DNA from: an uncultured Muribaculaceae bacterium
GTDB taxonomy: Bacteria > Bacteroidota > Bacteroidia > Bacteroidales > Muribaculaceae
Assembly: GCA_910579305.1 (NCBI GenBank)
Contig: CAJTTA010000003.1
Span: forward strand, 28,339-92,338
Reading direction: 5' to 3'
Length of the DNA: 64,000 nucleotides
Below the pieces are notes generated by a model. That model saw only the letters and a list, made by a program, of their open reading frames with translations, made no database searches and was not told the origin of the DNA. Every line of letters starts with the position of its first letter. Within the stretch, counting starts at the first letter, position 1. This document shows positions 43,788-53,065 of the stretch, in pieces. The position numbers and the translations under genes are program-made.

Positions 43788-45707
43788 TTAATTGTTCATT
43801 AATTGACTGACGGCAGCCTCTATTGCTGCCGCATCATAGCCACATGTCTCCTTTTGTCTCTCTACTGAAGCATGGGCCACCCACATGTCATGCGGCACAC
43901 CGAGCTTCATTACTTTGACTCTCGGTGCATGTGCTGCAACCCACTCGGTGACAGCTGTGCCGAGGCCTCCATGCACGGATGCATCCTCCACAGTTACAAT
44001 GGCCTTGTATCTGTCGCAAATATGCTCAAGAGCATCTGTGTCCAGCGGCGCAAGCCATATCATATCATAGTGGGCAACTCTCATACCTTTGTCTCTAAGT
44101 CTGCCTACTGCTACCGAAGCATCGTTACCTATGGCTCCCAGAGTCAACACAGCGACACCTCCTGCTTCGCCTTCCTGCATCATTCGGGCCTTGCCGGGCA
44201 GGATATCACCGAAGTCGCCTTGCCTGCCACCCGGTGCGGAGCCACGCGGATAACGTATGGCAAGAGGTCTTGAAAAAGACAATGATGAATACATGAGGTC
44301 TCGCAATGTCTGTTCATCCATGGGGGCAGCAATCATGAGGCCGGGAATTACAGATAGGTATGCGAGGTCAAAGAGACCATGATGGGTCACTCCGTCATCA
44401 CCCACAACTCCGGCGCGGTCAATGCAGAATGTAACAGGCAGACTCTGGATAGCAACATCATGGATAATATTATCATATGCCCGCTGGAGAAATGAGGAAT
44501 AAATCGCCACAAAGGGATGCTTGCCTGCTGCCGCAAGCCCGCCGGCAAATGTCACGGCATGTCCCTCGGATATACCTACATCAAACACTCTGTCTGGAAA
44601 CGCTTCCATCATCATTGACATACTGGTGCCCGATGGCATGGCGGCCGTTATGCCCACCACTTCGGAATGCTCTTTGGCAAGCTCTACCAGAGCGCGGCCA
44701 AAGACTTCCTGCCATTTGGGAGTAGCTGGCACAGCAGGCTTTACGCGCTCCCCTGTCAAAGGATCAAACTTTCCCGGAGCATGCCACACACTGGGATTCA
44801 TCTCTGCCGGAGTGTATCCTTTGCCCTTGCGGGTGCACAAATGCAAGAGACGCGGGCCTTTCATATCACGTATCTCTGTCAGCACTTTGACAAGATTTTC
44901 CACATCGTGTCCGTCGATCGGTCCAAAGTACCGTATGTTCAGTCCTTCAAAAATATTTTGTCTCCGCGACACAAGACTCTTTATTGAATTGGCAAAGCGT
45001 ATGAGCAGGCCCTTTCCTTTATCGCCCAATATATTATGGCGCTTAAGAAAGTTATATGCTCTGAAACGCATGCGGTTATATCTGGCCGAAGTAGTGAGTC
45101 TCGACAAATATCGATGCAATGCACCGACATTGGGATCAATCGACATATCATTGTCGTTCAGCACTATAAGCAGATTATTATCATGCTGAGTGGCGTTATT
45201 GAGACCCTCAAAGGCCAGTCCTCCGGAGATGGAAGCATCGCCTATTACCGCCACAGTGCGTCGCAACTCATTGCCGGGAGTGAGAAGATCGGAAACAGCC
45301 ATGCCAAGTGCTGCCGAGATGCTGTTGGAGGCATGTCCGGCTATAAACGTATCATATTCGCTCTCCGCAGGATTCGGGAAGCCGCTGAGGCCCCCCTCTT
45401 TCCTCAAAGAGTCAAACCTTTCTGCTCGCCCGGTAAGTAATTTATGCGCATATGCCTGATGACCGACATCCCATACAATCCTGTCAGCAGGAGTGTCAAA
45501 CACATAATGCAATGCCACAGTAAGCTCCACAGCTCCCATGGATGATGCAAAATGGCCCGGATTACGACTAAGGGTATCTACTATGCGTGAGCGGAGAGCC
45601 ATGCATACCGCAGGCAACTCTTCTACGGTAAGTTCCCGCAACTGAGCAGGATACTGCACCTTAGCTAAGATCTCTCCGGCTTTATGAGTATCTATGCTGT
45701 CAACCAT
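43788..45707 (-). CDS. dxs: 1-deoxy-D-xylulose-5-phosphate synthase
   Basis: This 639-residue enzyme condenses pyruvate and glyceraldehyde 3-phosphate, the first step of the methylerythritol phosphate isoprenoid pathway. The thiamine diphosphate site has the pattern GHQAYAHKLLTGR, GDASISGGLAFEGLNNA and LNDNDMSIDPN. The transketolase Pyr domain includes DVGISEGHAVTFAGGLAAAGKHP. The length is standard. It is preceded by a 54-residue membrane-protein gene and followed directly by trkA. Confidence 0.96.
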   Translation of the reverse strand: MVDSIDTHKAGEILAKVQYPAQLRELTVEELPAVCMALRSRIVDTLSRNPGHFASSMGAVELTVALHYVFDTPADRIVWDVGHQAYAHKLLTGRAERFDSLRKEGGLSGFPNPAESEYDTFIAGHASNSISAALGMAVSDLLTPGNELRRTVAVIGDASISGGLAFEGLNNATQHDNNLLIVLNDNDMSIDPNVGALHRYLSRLTTSARYNRMRFRAYNFLKRHNILGDKGKGLLIRFANSIKSLVSRRQNIFEGLNIRYFGPIDGHDVENLVKVLTEIRDMKGPRLLHLCTRKGKGYTPAEMNPSVWHAPGKFDPLTGERVKPAVPATPKWQEVFGRALVELAKEHSEVVGITAAMPSGTSMSMMMEAFPDRVFDVGISEGHAVTFAGGLAAAGKHPFVAIYSSFLQRAYDNIIHDVAIQSLPVTFCIDRAGVVGDDGVTHHGLFDLAYLSVIPGLMIAAPMDEQTLRDLMYSSLSFSRPLAIRYPRGSAPGGRQGDFGDILPGKARMMQEGEAGGVAVLTLGAIGNDASVAVGRLRDKGMRVAHYDMIWLAPLDTDALEHICDRYKAIVTVEDASVHGGLGTAVTEWVAAHAPRVKVMKLGVPHDMWVAHASVERQKETCGYDAAAIEAAVSQLMNN

Positions 45708-45713
45708 ATAATA

Positions 45714-45878
45714 TCATTTGCGCCACTTCTTCACAAGCGGTAAAATAATCATAGCTCCAGCGAGCAGCGCTACCAGCATGTTATATAATGTAGCTCCTGC
45801 ACGATCAATCATTATATATGACAGAGCGAGCCACAGTAACACGAATAACACTAATATGATTTTGTGAAGAGTCGACAT
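45714..45878 (-). CDS. 54-residue membrane protein upstream of dxs
   Basis: A short ORF on the minus strand runs from the ATG at 45878 to a TGA at 45714-45716 and encodes 54 residues. It has two hydrophobic segments (about 6-24 and 31-49), a short central loop with Asp-Arg, and a Lys/Arg-rich end (KKWRK). The coding pattern is continuous, a -7-like box (45887-45894) sits just upstream, and the stop lies 6 nt before the dxs start, all of which support a real co-transcribed gene. I do not recognise a family. Confidence 0.65.
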   Translation of the reverse strand: MSTLHKIILVLFVLLWLALSYIMIDRAGATLYNMLVALLAGAMIILPLVKKWRK

Positions 45879-45886
45879 ATAAAATG

Positions 45887-45894
45887 CAAAGTTA
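45887..45894 (-). promoter_or_regulatory. Candidate -7 box for the small ORF-dxs-trkA-trkH operon
   Basis: The minus strand reads TAACTTTG, 8 bp before the 45878 start, so the transcript would have almost no leader. No good -33 TTTG is found at the usual spacing. Confidence 0.5.
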
Positions 45895-45940
45895 ACAAAT
45901 ATTTACAAATAACGCACCATCATCCGGCACTTATTAGCCT

Positions 45941-46606
45941 CTACTCCTCCACCAGCCGCTTATCCACGCACCGCAGCACACGGGCAGGAAACTCTTCCAC
46001 CAATTGCATATTATGTGTGGCCATAAGGACGGAATGCCCTCGCGAGCTGAGTTCATGTAGCTGACGCACAATATTATATCCTGTATGCGGATCCAGGTTT
46101 CCCGTAGGCTCATCGGCAAGAATCAATGCCGGCTTATTAAGAAGCGCGCGAGCAATCACTATACGCTGTTGCTCGCCGCCAGACAATTCATGCGGCATCT
46201 TATAACTCTTGTTAAGCATATCCACCTCTCTCAGCACTTCCTCCACCCTCTCTTCTATATCAGCACGCTGCCTCATGCCGGTAGCGCGCAGGACAAATTC
46301 GAGATTTGCATGTACGCTCTGTCCCTGAAGGAGCTGAAAATCCTGAAACACAATGCCTATGCTCCTGCGCAAAAAGGGTATTTGCTTCCGCTTGATGGTG
46401 GTGAGGTCGTAATCGAGCACTCTGGCCTCCCCGGCCGCCACAGGCACCTCTGCATACATTGATTTAAGCATAGAACTCTTGCCGCTCCCTACACTGCCCA
46501 CAAGATAACAGAACTCGCCGGGAGCCATTGTGAAGCTCACATCGTGGAGCACCATGCGCTCTGCACGCTCTATCTCCACCTTATTATATTCGATAATATT
46601 GGCCAT
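45941..46606 (-). CDS. ftsE: ABC transporter ATP-binding protein, FtsE-like
   Basis: This 221-residue ATPase has Walker A GSVGSGKSS (about 37-45), the signature LSGGEQQR, Walker B LILADEPTGNLD and the H-loop MATHN. It resembles FtsE, which works with the membrane protein FtsX to control cell-wall hydrolysis at division. No ftsX gene lies next to it, which is common in Bacteroidetes. It is transcribed away from dnaE, from a divergent promoter region. Confidence 0.85.
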   Translation of the reverse strand: MANIIEYNKVEIERAERMVLHDVSFTMAPGEFCYLVGSVGSGKSSMLKSMYAEVPVAAGEARVLDYDLTTIKRKQIPFLRRSIGIVFQDFQLLQGQSVHANLEFVLRATGMRQRADIEERVEEVLREVDMLNKSYKMPHELSGGEQQRIVIARALLNKPALILADEPTGNLDPHTGYNIVRQLHELSSRGHSVLMATHNMQLVEEFPARVLRCVDKRLVEE

Positions 46607-46656
46607 TAATCTAAGGATGAAATGCTTACCCTTCTTTACAGGATATTCTTATACTG

Positions 46657-46664
46657 CAAAAGTA
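46657..46664 (-). promoter_or_regulatory. Candidate -7 box for ftsE
   Basis: The minus strand reads TACTTTTG (TAnnTTTG). A TTTG at 46690-46687 lies 22 bp upstream, slightly wide. It interleaves with the -33 box of the divergent dnaE promoter. Confidence 0.5.
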
Positions 46665-46673
46665 CAAAAAAAG

Positions 46674-46705
46674 TTTGTTACCACCACAAATTTTCACTAC
46701 ATTTG
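46674..46705 (+). promoter_or_regulatory. Promoter of dnaE
   Basis: TTTG (46674-46677) and TACATTTG (46698-46705) are separated by 20 bp. The ATG is at 46714, so the predicted transcript would be nearly leaderless. Confidence 0.7.
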
Positions 46706-46713
46706 CATTCTAT

Positions 46714-49700
46714 ATGGCACAATTCACTCACCTTCACGTACATTCCCAATATTCACTGCTTGACGGACAGGCAGCCATCAATAAGCTTGTAGACAAAGCT
46801 ATATCACTGGGCATGAAAGGCATGGCCCTCACAGATCATGGCAACATGTTTGGCATTAAGGAATTTTTTAATTATGTCAATAAAAAGAACAAAGGAAAGC
46901 CGGATGCCGAAAAATTCAAGCCTATACTTGGATGCGAAATGTATGTAGCCAAGGGCGAAAAGTCGGCAAGAGGTGACAAGTCTGACAATGGTCTGCACCT
47001 TATCGTATTGGCAAAAAACAAAAAGGGATATCACAACCTGGTAAAACTCGTGAGCCGGGCGTGGACTGACGGTTATTACTTCAAGCCGCGCACCGACCAT
47101 GCCGACCTGGAGAAGTATCATGAGGGACTCATTATAGCCTCAGCATGTCTTGGCGGAGAAGTGCCCCAGCATGTGCTGAATGGAAGGCTCGATGAGGCTG
47201 AGAAATGCATCCTGTGGTATCGCAGCATATTTGGTGAAGACTATTATCTTGAACTACAACGCCATAAGACCGACAAGCCCAACGCTAATACCGAAACTAT
47301 TATGCATCAGGAGCAAGTCAATCCTTTTCTGATCGAGATGAGCCGCAAACATGGCATAAAGCTGATTGCCACCAACGATTCTCATTTCGTAAATGAGGAG
47401 GATGCCGAGGCTCACGATCGCTTGATTTGCGTGTCAATGGGCAAACGGTTCAATGACCCAACCCGCATGCACTACACAAAGCAGGAATGGTTCAAAAGTC
47501 AAGAGGAAATGGAGTCAATTTTCCCGGATTATCCTGAAGCCTTGGTCAACACTAACGAAATCCTTGACAAGGTGGAGTTTTACTCCATAGACCATGCCCC
47601 TATAATGCCCAATTTTGATATTCCGGCTTCTTTCGGAACGGAAGATGAGTACAGAAGCCGCATTACAGAACAGGAACTCTTTGAGGAGTTCACACGTGAT
47701 GAAAATGGGAAAGTAGTGTTGTCACAGGAGGAAGCTGAGGCTAAAATCCAAAAACTTGGGGGCTACGATAAACTTTATCGCATAAAATTTGAGGCCGACT
47801 ATCTCAATAAACTTACTATGGAGGGGGCAAAGAAACGTTATGGTGATCCTCTCCCCACTGAAGTTGAAGAACGTCTGCGCTTTGAGCTGCATATAATGAA
47901 GACTATGGGTTTCCCGGGATACTTCCTGATAGTGCAGGACTTTATCAACACGGGACGCGAACAGCTCGGTGTGAGCATTGGCCCGGGGCGTGGATCCGCC
48001 GCAGGTTCTGCTGCGGCTTACTGCCTGGGTATAACGCAAATTGACCCTATAAAATATGACCTCCTTTTCGAGCGCTTCCTTAATCCTGACCGCATCTCTC
48101 TCCCTGATATTGATGTAGACTTTGATGATGACGGACGCTATGAGGTGCTTAATTATGTCACTCACAAATACGGCGCGGAAAAAGTGGCACACATCATAAC
48201 ATATGGCACTATGGCCACTAAGCTTGCCATCAAGGATGTAGCGAAAGTAATGGATCTTCCGCTGGCTGAGAGCAGCCGACTGGCAAGACTCGTGCCTGAC
48301 AGGCTGGATGGAAAGGTCAATTTTGCCAACTGCCTGAAGCAAGTACGCGAATTTGCCGATGAGGCCAACAGTCCCAATCCTGTCATACGCGAAGTAATGA
48401 AATATGCCCAGCAGCTTGAAGGAAACGTGCGCAACACCGGTGTGCATGCCTGCGGTGTGATTATAGGCAGAGATGACATCACGGACTGGGTGCCGGTCTC
48501 CATAGCTACTGACGCCGATGGAGAGAAGCTGCTCGTGACCCAATATGAGGGATCAGTCATCGAAGATACAGGTCTTATAAAAATGGATTTCCTCGGGCTC
48601 AAGACCTTGTCTATTATAAAAGAGGCTGTTGCCAATATCAAGAAACGCACCGGGCAGGAAATTGATATCGACAACATTCCCATCGATGATGCCAAGACCT
48701 ATCAATTATATTGCGACGGACGCACTACCGGCACATTCCAGTTTGAGTCTGCCGGAATGCAGAAATATCTGCGCGAACTCCAGCCATCAAAATTTGAAGA
48801 CCTGATCGCCATGAATGCGCTATACAGGCCCGGGCCTATGGACTATATCCCGCAGTTTATAGCCAGAAAACATGGACGAGAACCTATAGAATATGATATA
48901 CCCATAATGGAGAAGTATCTTCATGACACTTATGGAATCACGGTATATCAGGAGCAGGTCATGCTTCTCAGCCGCCTATTGGCCGACTTCACACGCGGCG
49001 AGAGTGACGTGCTGCGAAAGGCCATGGGCAAAAAGCTGATTGACAAGATGGCTGCCCTCAAGGTGAAATTTATTGAAGGTGGTAAAGCCAACGGACATGA
49101 AGCCAAAGTACTTGAAAAGATATGGGCCGACTGGGAGAAATTTGCTTCCTACGCGTTCAATAAAAGCCACGCCACATGCTATTCATGGGTAGCTTATCAG
49201 ACAGCTTATCTTAAAGCCAATTACCCGGCGGAATACATGGCCGGAGTGCTCTCGCGTAATCTTGCCAACCAGTCAAAGCTCACTTCATTCATGGATGAAT
49301 GCCGCGCTATGGGAATAGCTGTCAAAGGCCCGGATATAAATGAATCTGTTGAGAAATTCGGTGTGACAGCATCGGGAGAAATCCGATTTGGGCTGGGCGC
49401 CGTAAAAGGTCTGGGCGGCAATGCCGTCTCTGCCATAATAAGCGAACGCGATGCCAACGGGCCTTTCAAGGATATTTATGACCTTGTGGAGCGCGTGAAT
49501 CTCAGTGCATGCAATAAAAGCGCAATAGAAAGCCTTGCTTTCGCCGGAGCTTTCGAATGCTTCGCCGATCTTCGCCGCGAAATGTTTGCTCCCGGTGAAA
49601 ACGGTATGCCGGGCTGGGCAGATGTTATAGTGCGCTACGGGCAGAGATTCCAGGCTGACAAAGTATCACAGCAGGCATCACTATTCGGCGGCTTTGAAGA

Positions 49701-50403
49701 AATAGCAACAGAAAAGCCTCCCTTGCCTGAATATGAAGAATGGGCACCGATACAGCTTTTGGAGGAGGAACGCCGACTCGTGGGCATGTATCTCTCCGCT
49801 CACCCGCTTGATCCCTTCTTCATGGAGCTTAAATACGGCTGCAATTGCACCTGTGCAGAATTCAAAGACAGGGAGCGTCCCGGCGAGAGCATCACGCTCG
49901 GAGGTCTGGTGGTAGATCTTAAAGAAAGAATATCCAAGAAAGGCGCGCCGTGGGGAATACTCACGATAGAAGATTTCTCCGGATCTACGGAATTGCGCCT
50001 CTTCGGCGACACATATCTCAGATACAAGCACTTTGGAGTGCAAGGGACAGCCCTGCGCATAAAGGCTACATTTCAGCCCGGGCGCTTCAATCCGGATATC
50101 GTTGACTGCAACATAGCTGCCATCACGCTTATGTCAGAAGTTCAAGGCAAACTCATAAAGGGGATTACTCTTGAGCTCGACACAGCCGATTTCAAAACGC
50201 CGTCAATGTGGGCATCGCTAAAAGAAACGCTATTGGCCTCGGAAAATGCTAATACCGGTGGTGAACTCTTGATAAGACTTAATGATCGTGCATCAGGACA
50301 GATGGTGGGTGTGAGATCACGACGTCGTGTGAAGATTGACAGAAAACTGGTCATGTGGCTGGAGGAGAACGGCATTCCGTTTAAGATAAGCAGTGCTGTA
50401 TAG
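46714..50403 (+). CDS. dnaE: DNA polymerase III alpha subunit
   Basis: This 1229-residue replicative polymerase subunit starts at the ATG at 46714 (MAQFTHLHVHSQYS), where the family begins. The N-terminal PHP domain is followed by the C-family polymerase core. Catalytic Asp residues are in LPDIDVDFDDDGR and the palm segment SIGPGRGSAAGSAA. The fingers and the HhH and OB-fold domains (GITLGGLVVDL-like, here SITLGGLVVDLKE) lie toward the C-terminus. The length is normal. It is transcribed alone, with its own promoter and terminator. Confidence 0.97.
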   Translation: MAQFTHLHVHSQYSLLDGQAAINKLVDKAISLGMKGMALTDHGNMFGIKEFFNYVNKKNKGKPDAEKFKPILGCEMYVAKGEKSARGDKSDNGLHLIVLAKNKKGYHNLVKLVSRAWTDGYYFKPRTDHADLEKYHEGLIIASACLGGEVPQHVLNGRLDEAEKCILWYRSIFGEDYYLELQRHKTDKPNANTETIMHQEQVNPFLIEMSRKHGIKLIATNDSHFVNEEDAEAHDRLICVSMGKRFNDPTRMHYTKQEWFKSQEEMESIFPDYPEALVNTNEILDKVEFYSIDHAPIMPNFDIPASFGTEDEYRSRITEQELFEEFTRDENGKVVLSQEEAEAKIQKLGGYDKLYRIKFEADYLNKLTMEGAKKRYGDPLPTEVEERLRFELHIMKTMGFPGYFLIVQDFINTGREQLGVSIGPGRGSAAGSAAAYCLGITQIDPIKYDLLFERFLNPDRISLPDIDVDFDDDGRYEVLNYVTHKYGAEKVAHIITYGTMATKLAIKDVAKVMDLPLAESSRLARLVPDRLDGKVNFANCLKQVREFADEANSPNPVIREVMKYAQQLEGNVRNTGVHACGVIIGRDDITDWVPVSIATDADGEKLLVTQYEGSVIEDTGLIKMDFLGLKTLSIIKEAVANIKKRTGQEIDIDNIPIDDAKTYQLYCDGRTTGTFQFESAGMQKYLRELQPSKFEDLIAMNALYRPGPMDYIPQFIARKHGREPIEYDIPIMEKYLHDTYGITVYQEQVMLLSRLLADFTRGESDVLRKAMGKKLIDKMAALKVKFIEGGKANGHEAKVLEKIWADWEKFASYAFNKSHATCYSWVAYQTAYLKANYPAEYMAGVLSRNLANQSKLTSFMDECRAMGIAVKGPDINESVEKFGVTASGEIRFGLGAVKGLGGNAVSAIISERDANGPFKDIYDLVERVNLSACNKSAIESLAFAGAFECFADLRREMFAPGENGMPGWADVIVRYGQRFQADKVSQQASLFGGFEEIATEKPPLPEYEEWAPIQLLEEERRLVGMYLSAHPLDPFFMELKYGCNCTCAEFKDRERPGESITLGGLVVDLKERISKKGAPWGILTIEDFSGSTELRLFGDTYLRYKHFGVQGTALRIKATFQPGRFNPDIVDCNIAAITLMSEVQGKLIKGITLELDTADFKTPSMWASLKETLLASENANTGGELLIRLNDRASGQMVGVRSRRRVKIDRKLVMWLEENGIPFKISSAV

Positions 50404-50423
50404 AGAAGCCCCCTTCTAATTAC

Positions 50424-50466
50424 AAACCGGTGCCGGAAACTAACTTGTCTTTTCCGGCACCGGTTT
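50424..50466. terminator. Bidirectional terminator between dnaE and the transglutaminase-like gene
   Basis: Arms at 50424-50439 and 50451-50466 are exact 16-bp complements around an 11-nt loop, with a U-rich tail on the plus strand. It sits between the convergent stops at 50403 and 50504. Confidence 0.85.
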
Positions 50467-50503
50467 TATTTATAATATCAGGCATGCGCTGATGCGCAAC
50501 GTG

Positions 50504-53065
50504 TTACAGCTGAGAAATTACTGAGCGCAGCTTTTGGGCAAGACTCGTGTCATATCCTTCACTTATAAAGACTACGCGACCAAAGCTATCGGCAAGCACT
50601 ATGACAGGCAATCGCCGATTATCGGTTTGATCATCTGCTCCCTTAACAGCCTTACGAAGCATTTCAGTAACTTTGCCCGATGGATCGGAACCTCGGTAAA
50701 TACCGGGAAGCGATGTCAGCTCTTTTCTCTCTCTGCCAAGCAATAGCAAAGGCCTGTTCCACTGCGTCAATACATCCGACAGAGAGGCAAGTTCCAGGGC
50801 AGCATGATTTGAGGGCTCATCAGTATCTCCCAATACGGCTATAATGAAATACCCGCGACCTAATGTGGAAAGAATACTTGTCTCTTGCGCAGCCCCGGCT
50901 GGAAGATACAGTTCTTCAGGATTCATTGATCCTATCACCTCTACTTCTTCAGCAGAATGGCGGAGTTGTAACGGAACGGTAACAGTTTCATCGGCATTCA
51001 CATTGAAAAAGCGCACATGAACGGCAACAGACCCATTGGCCTTACGCACACCGGAGGTAAGCATATAGTGACCTGCCGGAAGATCCACACCATTCTTCAG
51101 CAACGAATTAAACGACTCACCCATATCCTCGCCAAATTCCATGAGACGCGGTGACCCGCTATCCATAGAGGATATTGAGAAATGGCGGTAATATTCAGGA
51201 TCAGTAAGAAATGCCAACGGCGTGAATGTAGCTTTGACTCTGCCCTGGGGACGCGCCTCCATCGTAGCAGTCTTGAAATTGACCGTAACCCAGGCATTGC
51301 CGTCATGATACTGACACGCGCCGGTCACAGGATCTATCCGGGCAGGAATATTGTTGTTTCGGCACATGGCTACAAAAAATATGTCGCGCGAATGGCTGTC
51401 GGCCTCGCGATGCTTCCACACCTCAGTCGGAGTGACAGGCACGCGGTAAGCATTAGCTGTATCAGAAATCTTTATCTTACCTATATAATCGACAATATCT
51501 TTTACTGTCATTTGCCTATCAGCGGCACCGGCCGGACGCATTGACATGCGATAATCAGTCAGCAACTCATTGGAGATGCGCGGATTAAGTATGTATTCCA
51601 CATATAGGGGATTATCTGATTGCGGATTAGTCGCACTCACTGTATTGATTAGCACCTTCGCCGGAGCATCGCGCAAATCCTTATCTGAAATCACACCAAG
51701 CATGGCCAACGCATCTTCAAGCCTGCTCTCCGGTACGGCCGACAAAAAATCATAAATCGCAAGCCAGTTACCCTTTGCCTTTCGCAAGTAGACATCAGCC
51801 CGCTCACACTGCTCCGGAGTAAGGCGCTCGGCCATATGATCTATGTTTCGAGTGCAGAATGGTTGCCCCCAGAATCCTTTCTCATAGTTAGAGCGCTTCA
51901 CATTTTCTTGCGCGAATCGCCGGGCATTCTCCTTTATCTGTTCTTCCGAGGCGCGTGCCGGAATCGGGTTTTCTGCCGGCGGCACTATATCGATGTCTAC
52001 ATCAAAGCACTCTCCCACTTTATGGTCGAGCACAAGACGCGTATTCTCCGAATCAATCAAGGCAAAACCGAAATTGACGCCATCAGTGGCCCATGCAAGC
52101 ATGTTTCCCTTGCCTGTGCGCAGCATGGCATAGCCACTTGCATCGGTAGTTTGGCGGCCTGCCGTGTAAAACTCTGCATAGTTGTAAATTTTGAATTCTA
52201 CTTGTATTCCTGCACAAGGACGTCCGTCAGGACCTACCACCCGCACTGTCGCTTCTCTTACCGGCACATAATTATCAGTGACATTTATCTCGGTTATACC
52301 TCCGTTCACACTCATGATCTGCTCCGGGCCGGAATAATCACCAAACACACGTGTGTGCATAAGCATGCCACGGGAGGCCGGAGCGTTAAACCATGCCATA
52401 TCAAGTTCCGGCTCAGGTTCACAAGCACCAAGGAAGTGCCATTTGCCGTCGATCCACACTTCCACCCAGGCGTGATTATCATCAGTATGTGCCCACCGCG
52501 GTGTGTACACCTGACGCGCAGGAATGCCCACTGTTCTGAAAGCAGCCACTCCCACCACCGATTCTTCTCCACAGCGCCCCTTGGCAGTACGTATAGTGGC
52601 CATCGGAGCTGAAGTGCGTCCGTCAGAAGGCTCATAGGTCACTTTCTCATGCAACCAATGATTTACCTCAAGGGCCGCATCATGCATGGATAGGCCTTTG
52701 ACTCGTTCTTTTAGCTCAGGATAAAAATAAACCCTGAAATTATCTATATACTCATTATTGCTGCGCACAGGCAAAACGAAATGACGCCATATGTCATCAG
52801 GCACACTCCTGCCCCACGGCATTTCCTCACGGGCTTTGAGCGTGGTGCGCACATTGCGTATATAGAAATCCTGATTCCACATGAGCCTGTCACTCATTGG
52901 CATAGACTTGTAAAGAAACGCTAAGGCATCCGCTTCAGCAGGAGTAAGAGAATAGATATTCCCCAAAATCCCTACGAGCTTGCGGGAAGATTCGGAGGAC
53001 GCAGATAATGCGGCGGCACATGTAAGGCACGCCAATAGGAACAGTCGTATTGAAAACTTATTCAT
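50504..53065 (-). CDS. Secreted transglutaminase-like protein
   Basis: This 853-residue protein has a signal peptide (about 1-22) and an N-terminal transglutaminase-like core with Cys165 in TAKGRCGEESVV and His198 in TDDNHAWVEVWIDGKW. The acidic residue of the triad is probably in the GACEPEPE segment. A beta-sandwich-like region (about 250-340) and a long C-terminal region without a recognised catalytic motif follow. Such proteins in gut Bacteroidales are thought to act on peptides or as protease-like hydrolases outside the cytoplasm. The substrate is unknown. Its start overlaps the fucosidase stop by 4 nt, so it is the last gene of the envelope operon. Confidence 0.83.
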   Translation of the reverse strand: MNKFSIRLFLLACLTCAAALSASSESSRKLVGILGNIYSLTPAEADALAFLYKSMPMSDRLMWNQDFYIRNVRTTLKAREEMPWGRSVPDDIWRHFVLPVRSNNEYIDNFRVYFYPELKERVKGLSMHDAALEVNHWLHEKVTYEPSDGRTSAPMATIRTAKGRCGEESVVGVAAFRTVGIPARQVYTPRWAHTDDNHAWVEVWIDGKWHFLGACEPEPELDMAWFNAPASRGMLMHTRVFGDYSGPEQIMSVNGGITEINVTDNYVPVREATVRVVGPDGRPCAGIQVEFKIYNYAEFYTAGRQTTDASGYAMLRTGKGNMLAWATDGVNFGFALIDSENTRLVLDHKVGECFDVDIDIVPPAENPIPARASEEQIKENARRFAQENVKRSNYEKGFWGQPFCTRNIDHMAERLTPEQCERADVYLRKAKGNWLAIYDFLSAVPESRLEDALAMLGVISDKDLRDAPAKVLINTVSATNPQSDNPLYVEYILNPRISNELLTDYRMSMRPAGAADRQMTVKDIVDYIGKIKISDTANAYRVPVTPTEVWKHREADSHSRDIFFVAMCRNNNIPARIDPVTGACQYHDGNAWVTVNFKTATMEARPQGRVKATFTPLAFLTDPEYYRHFSISSMDSGSPRLMEFGEDMGESFNSLLKNGVDLPAGHYMLTSGVRKANGSVAVHVRFFNVNADETVTVPLQLRHSAEEVEVIGSMNPEELYLPAGAAQETSILSTLGRGYFIIAVLGDTDEPSNHAALELASLSDVLTQWNRPLLLLGRERKELTSLPGIYRGSDPSGKVTEMLRKAVKGADDQTDNRRLPVIVLADSFGRVVFISEGYDTSLAQKLRSVISQL

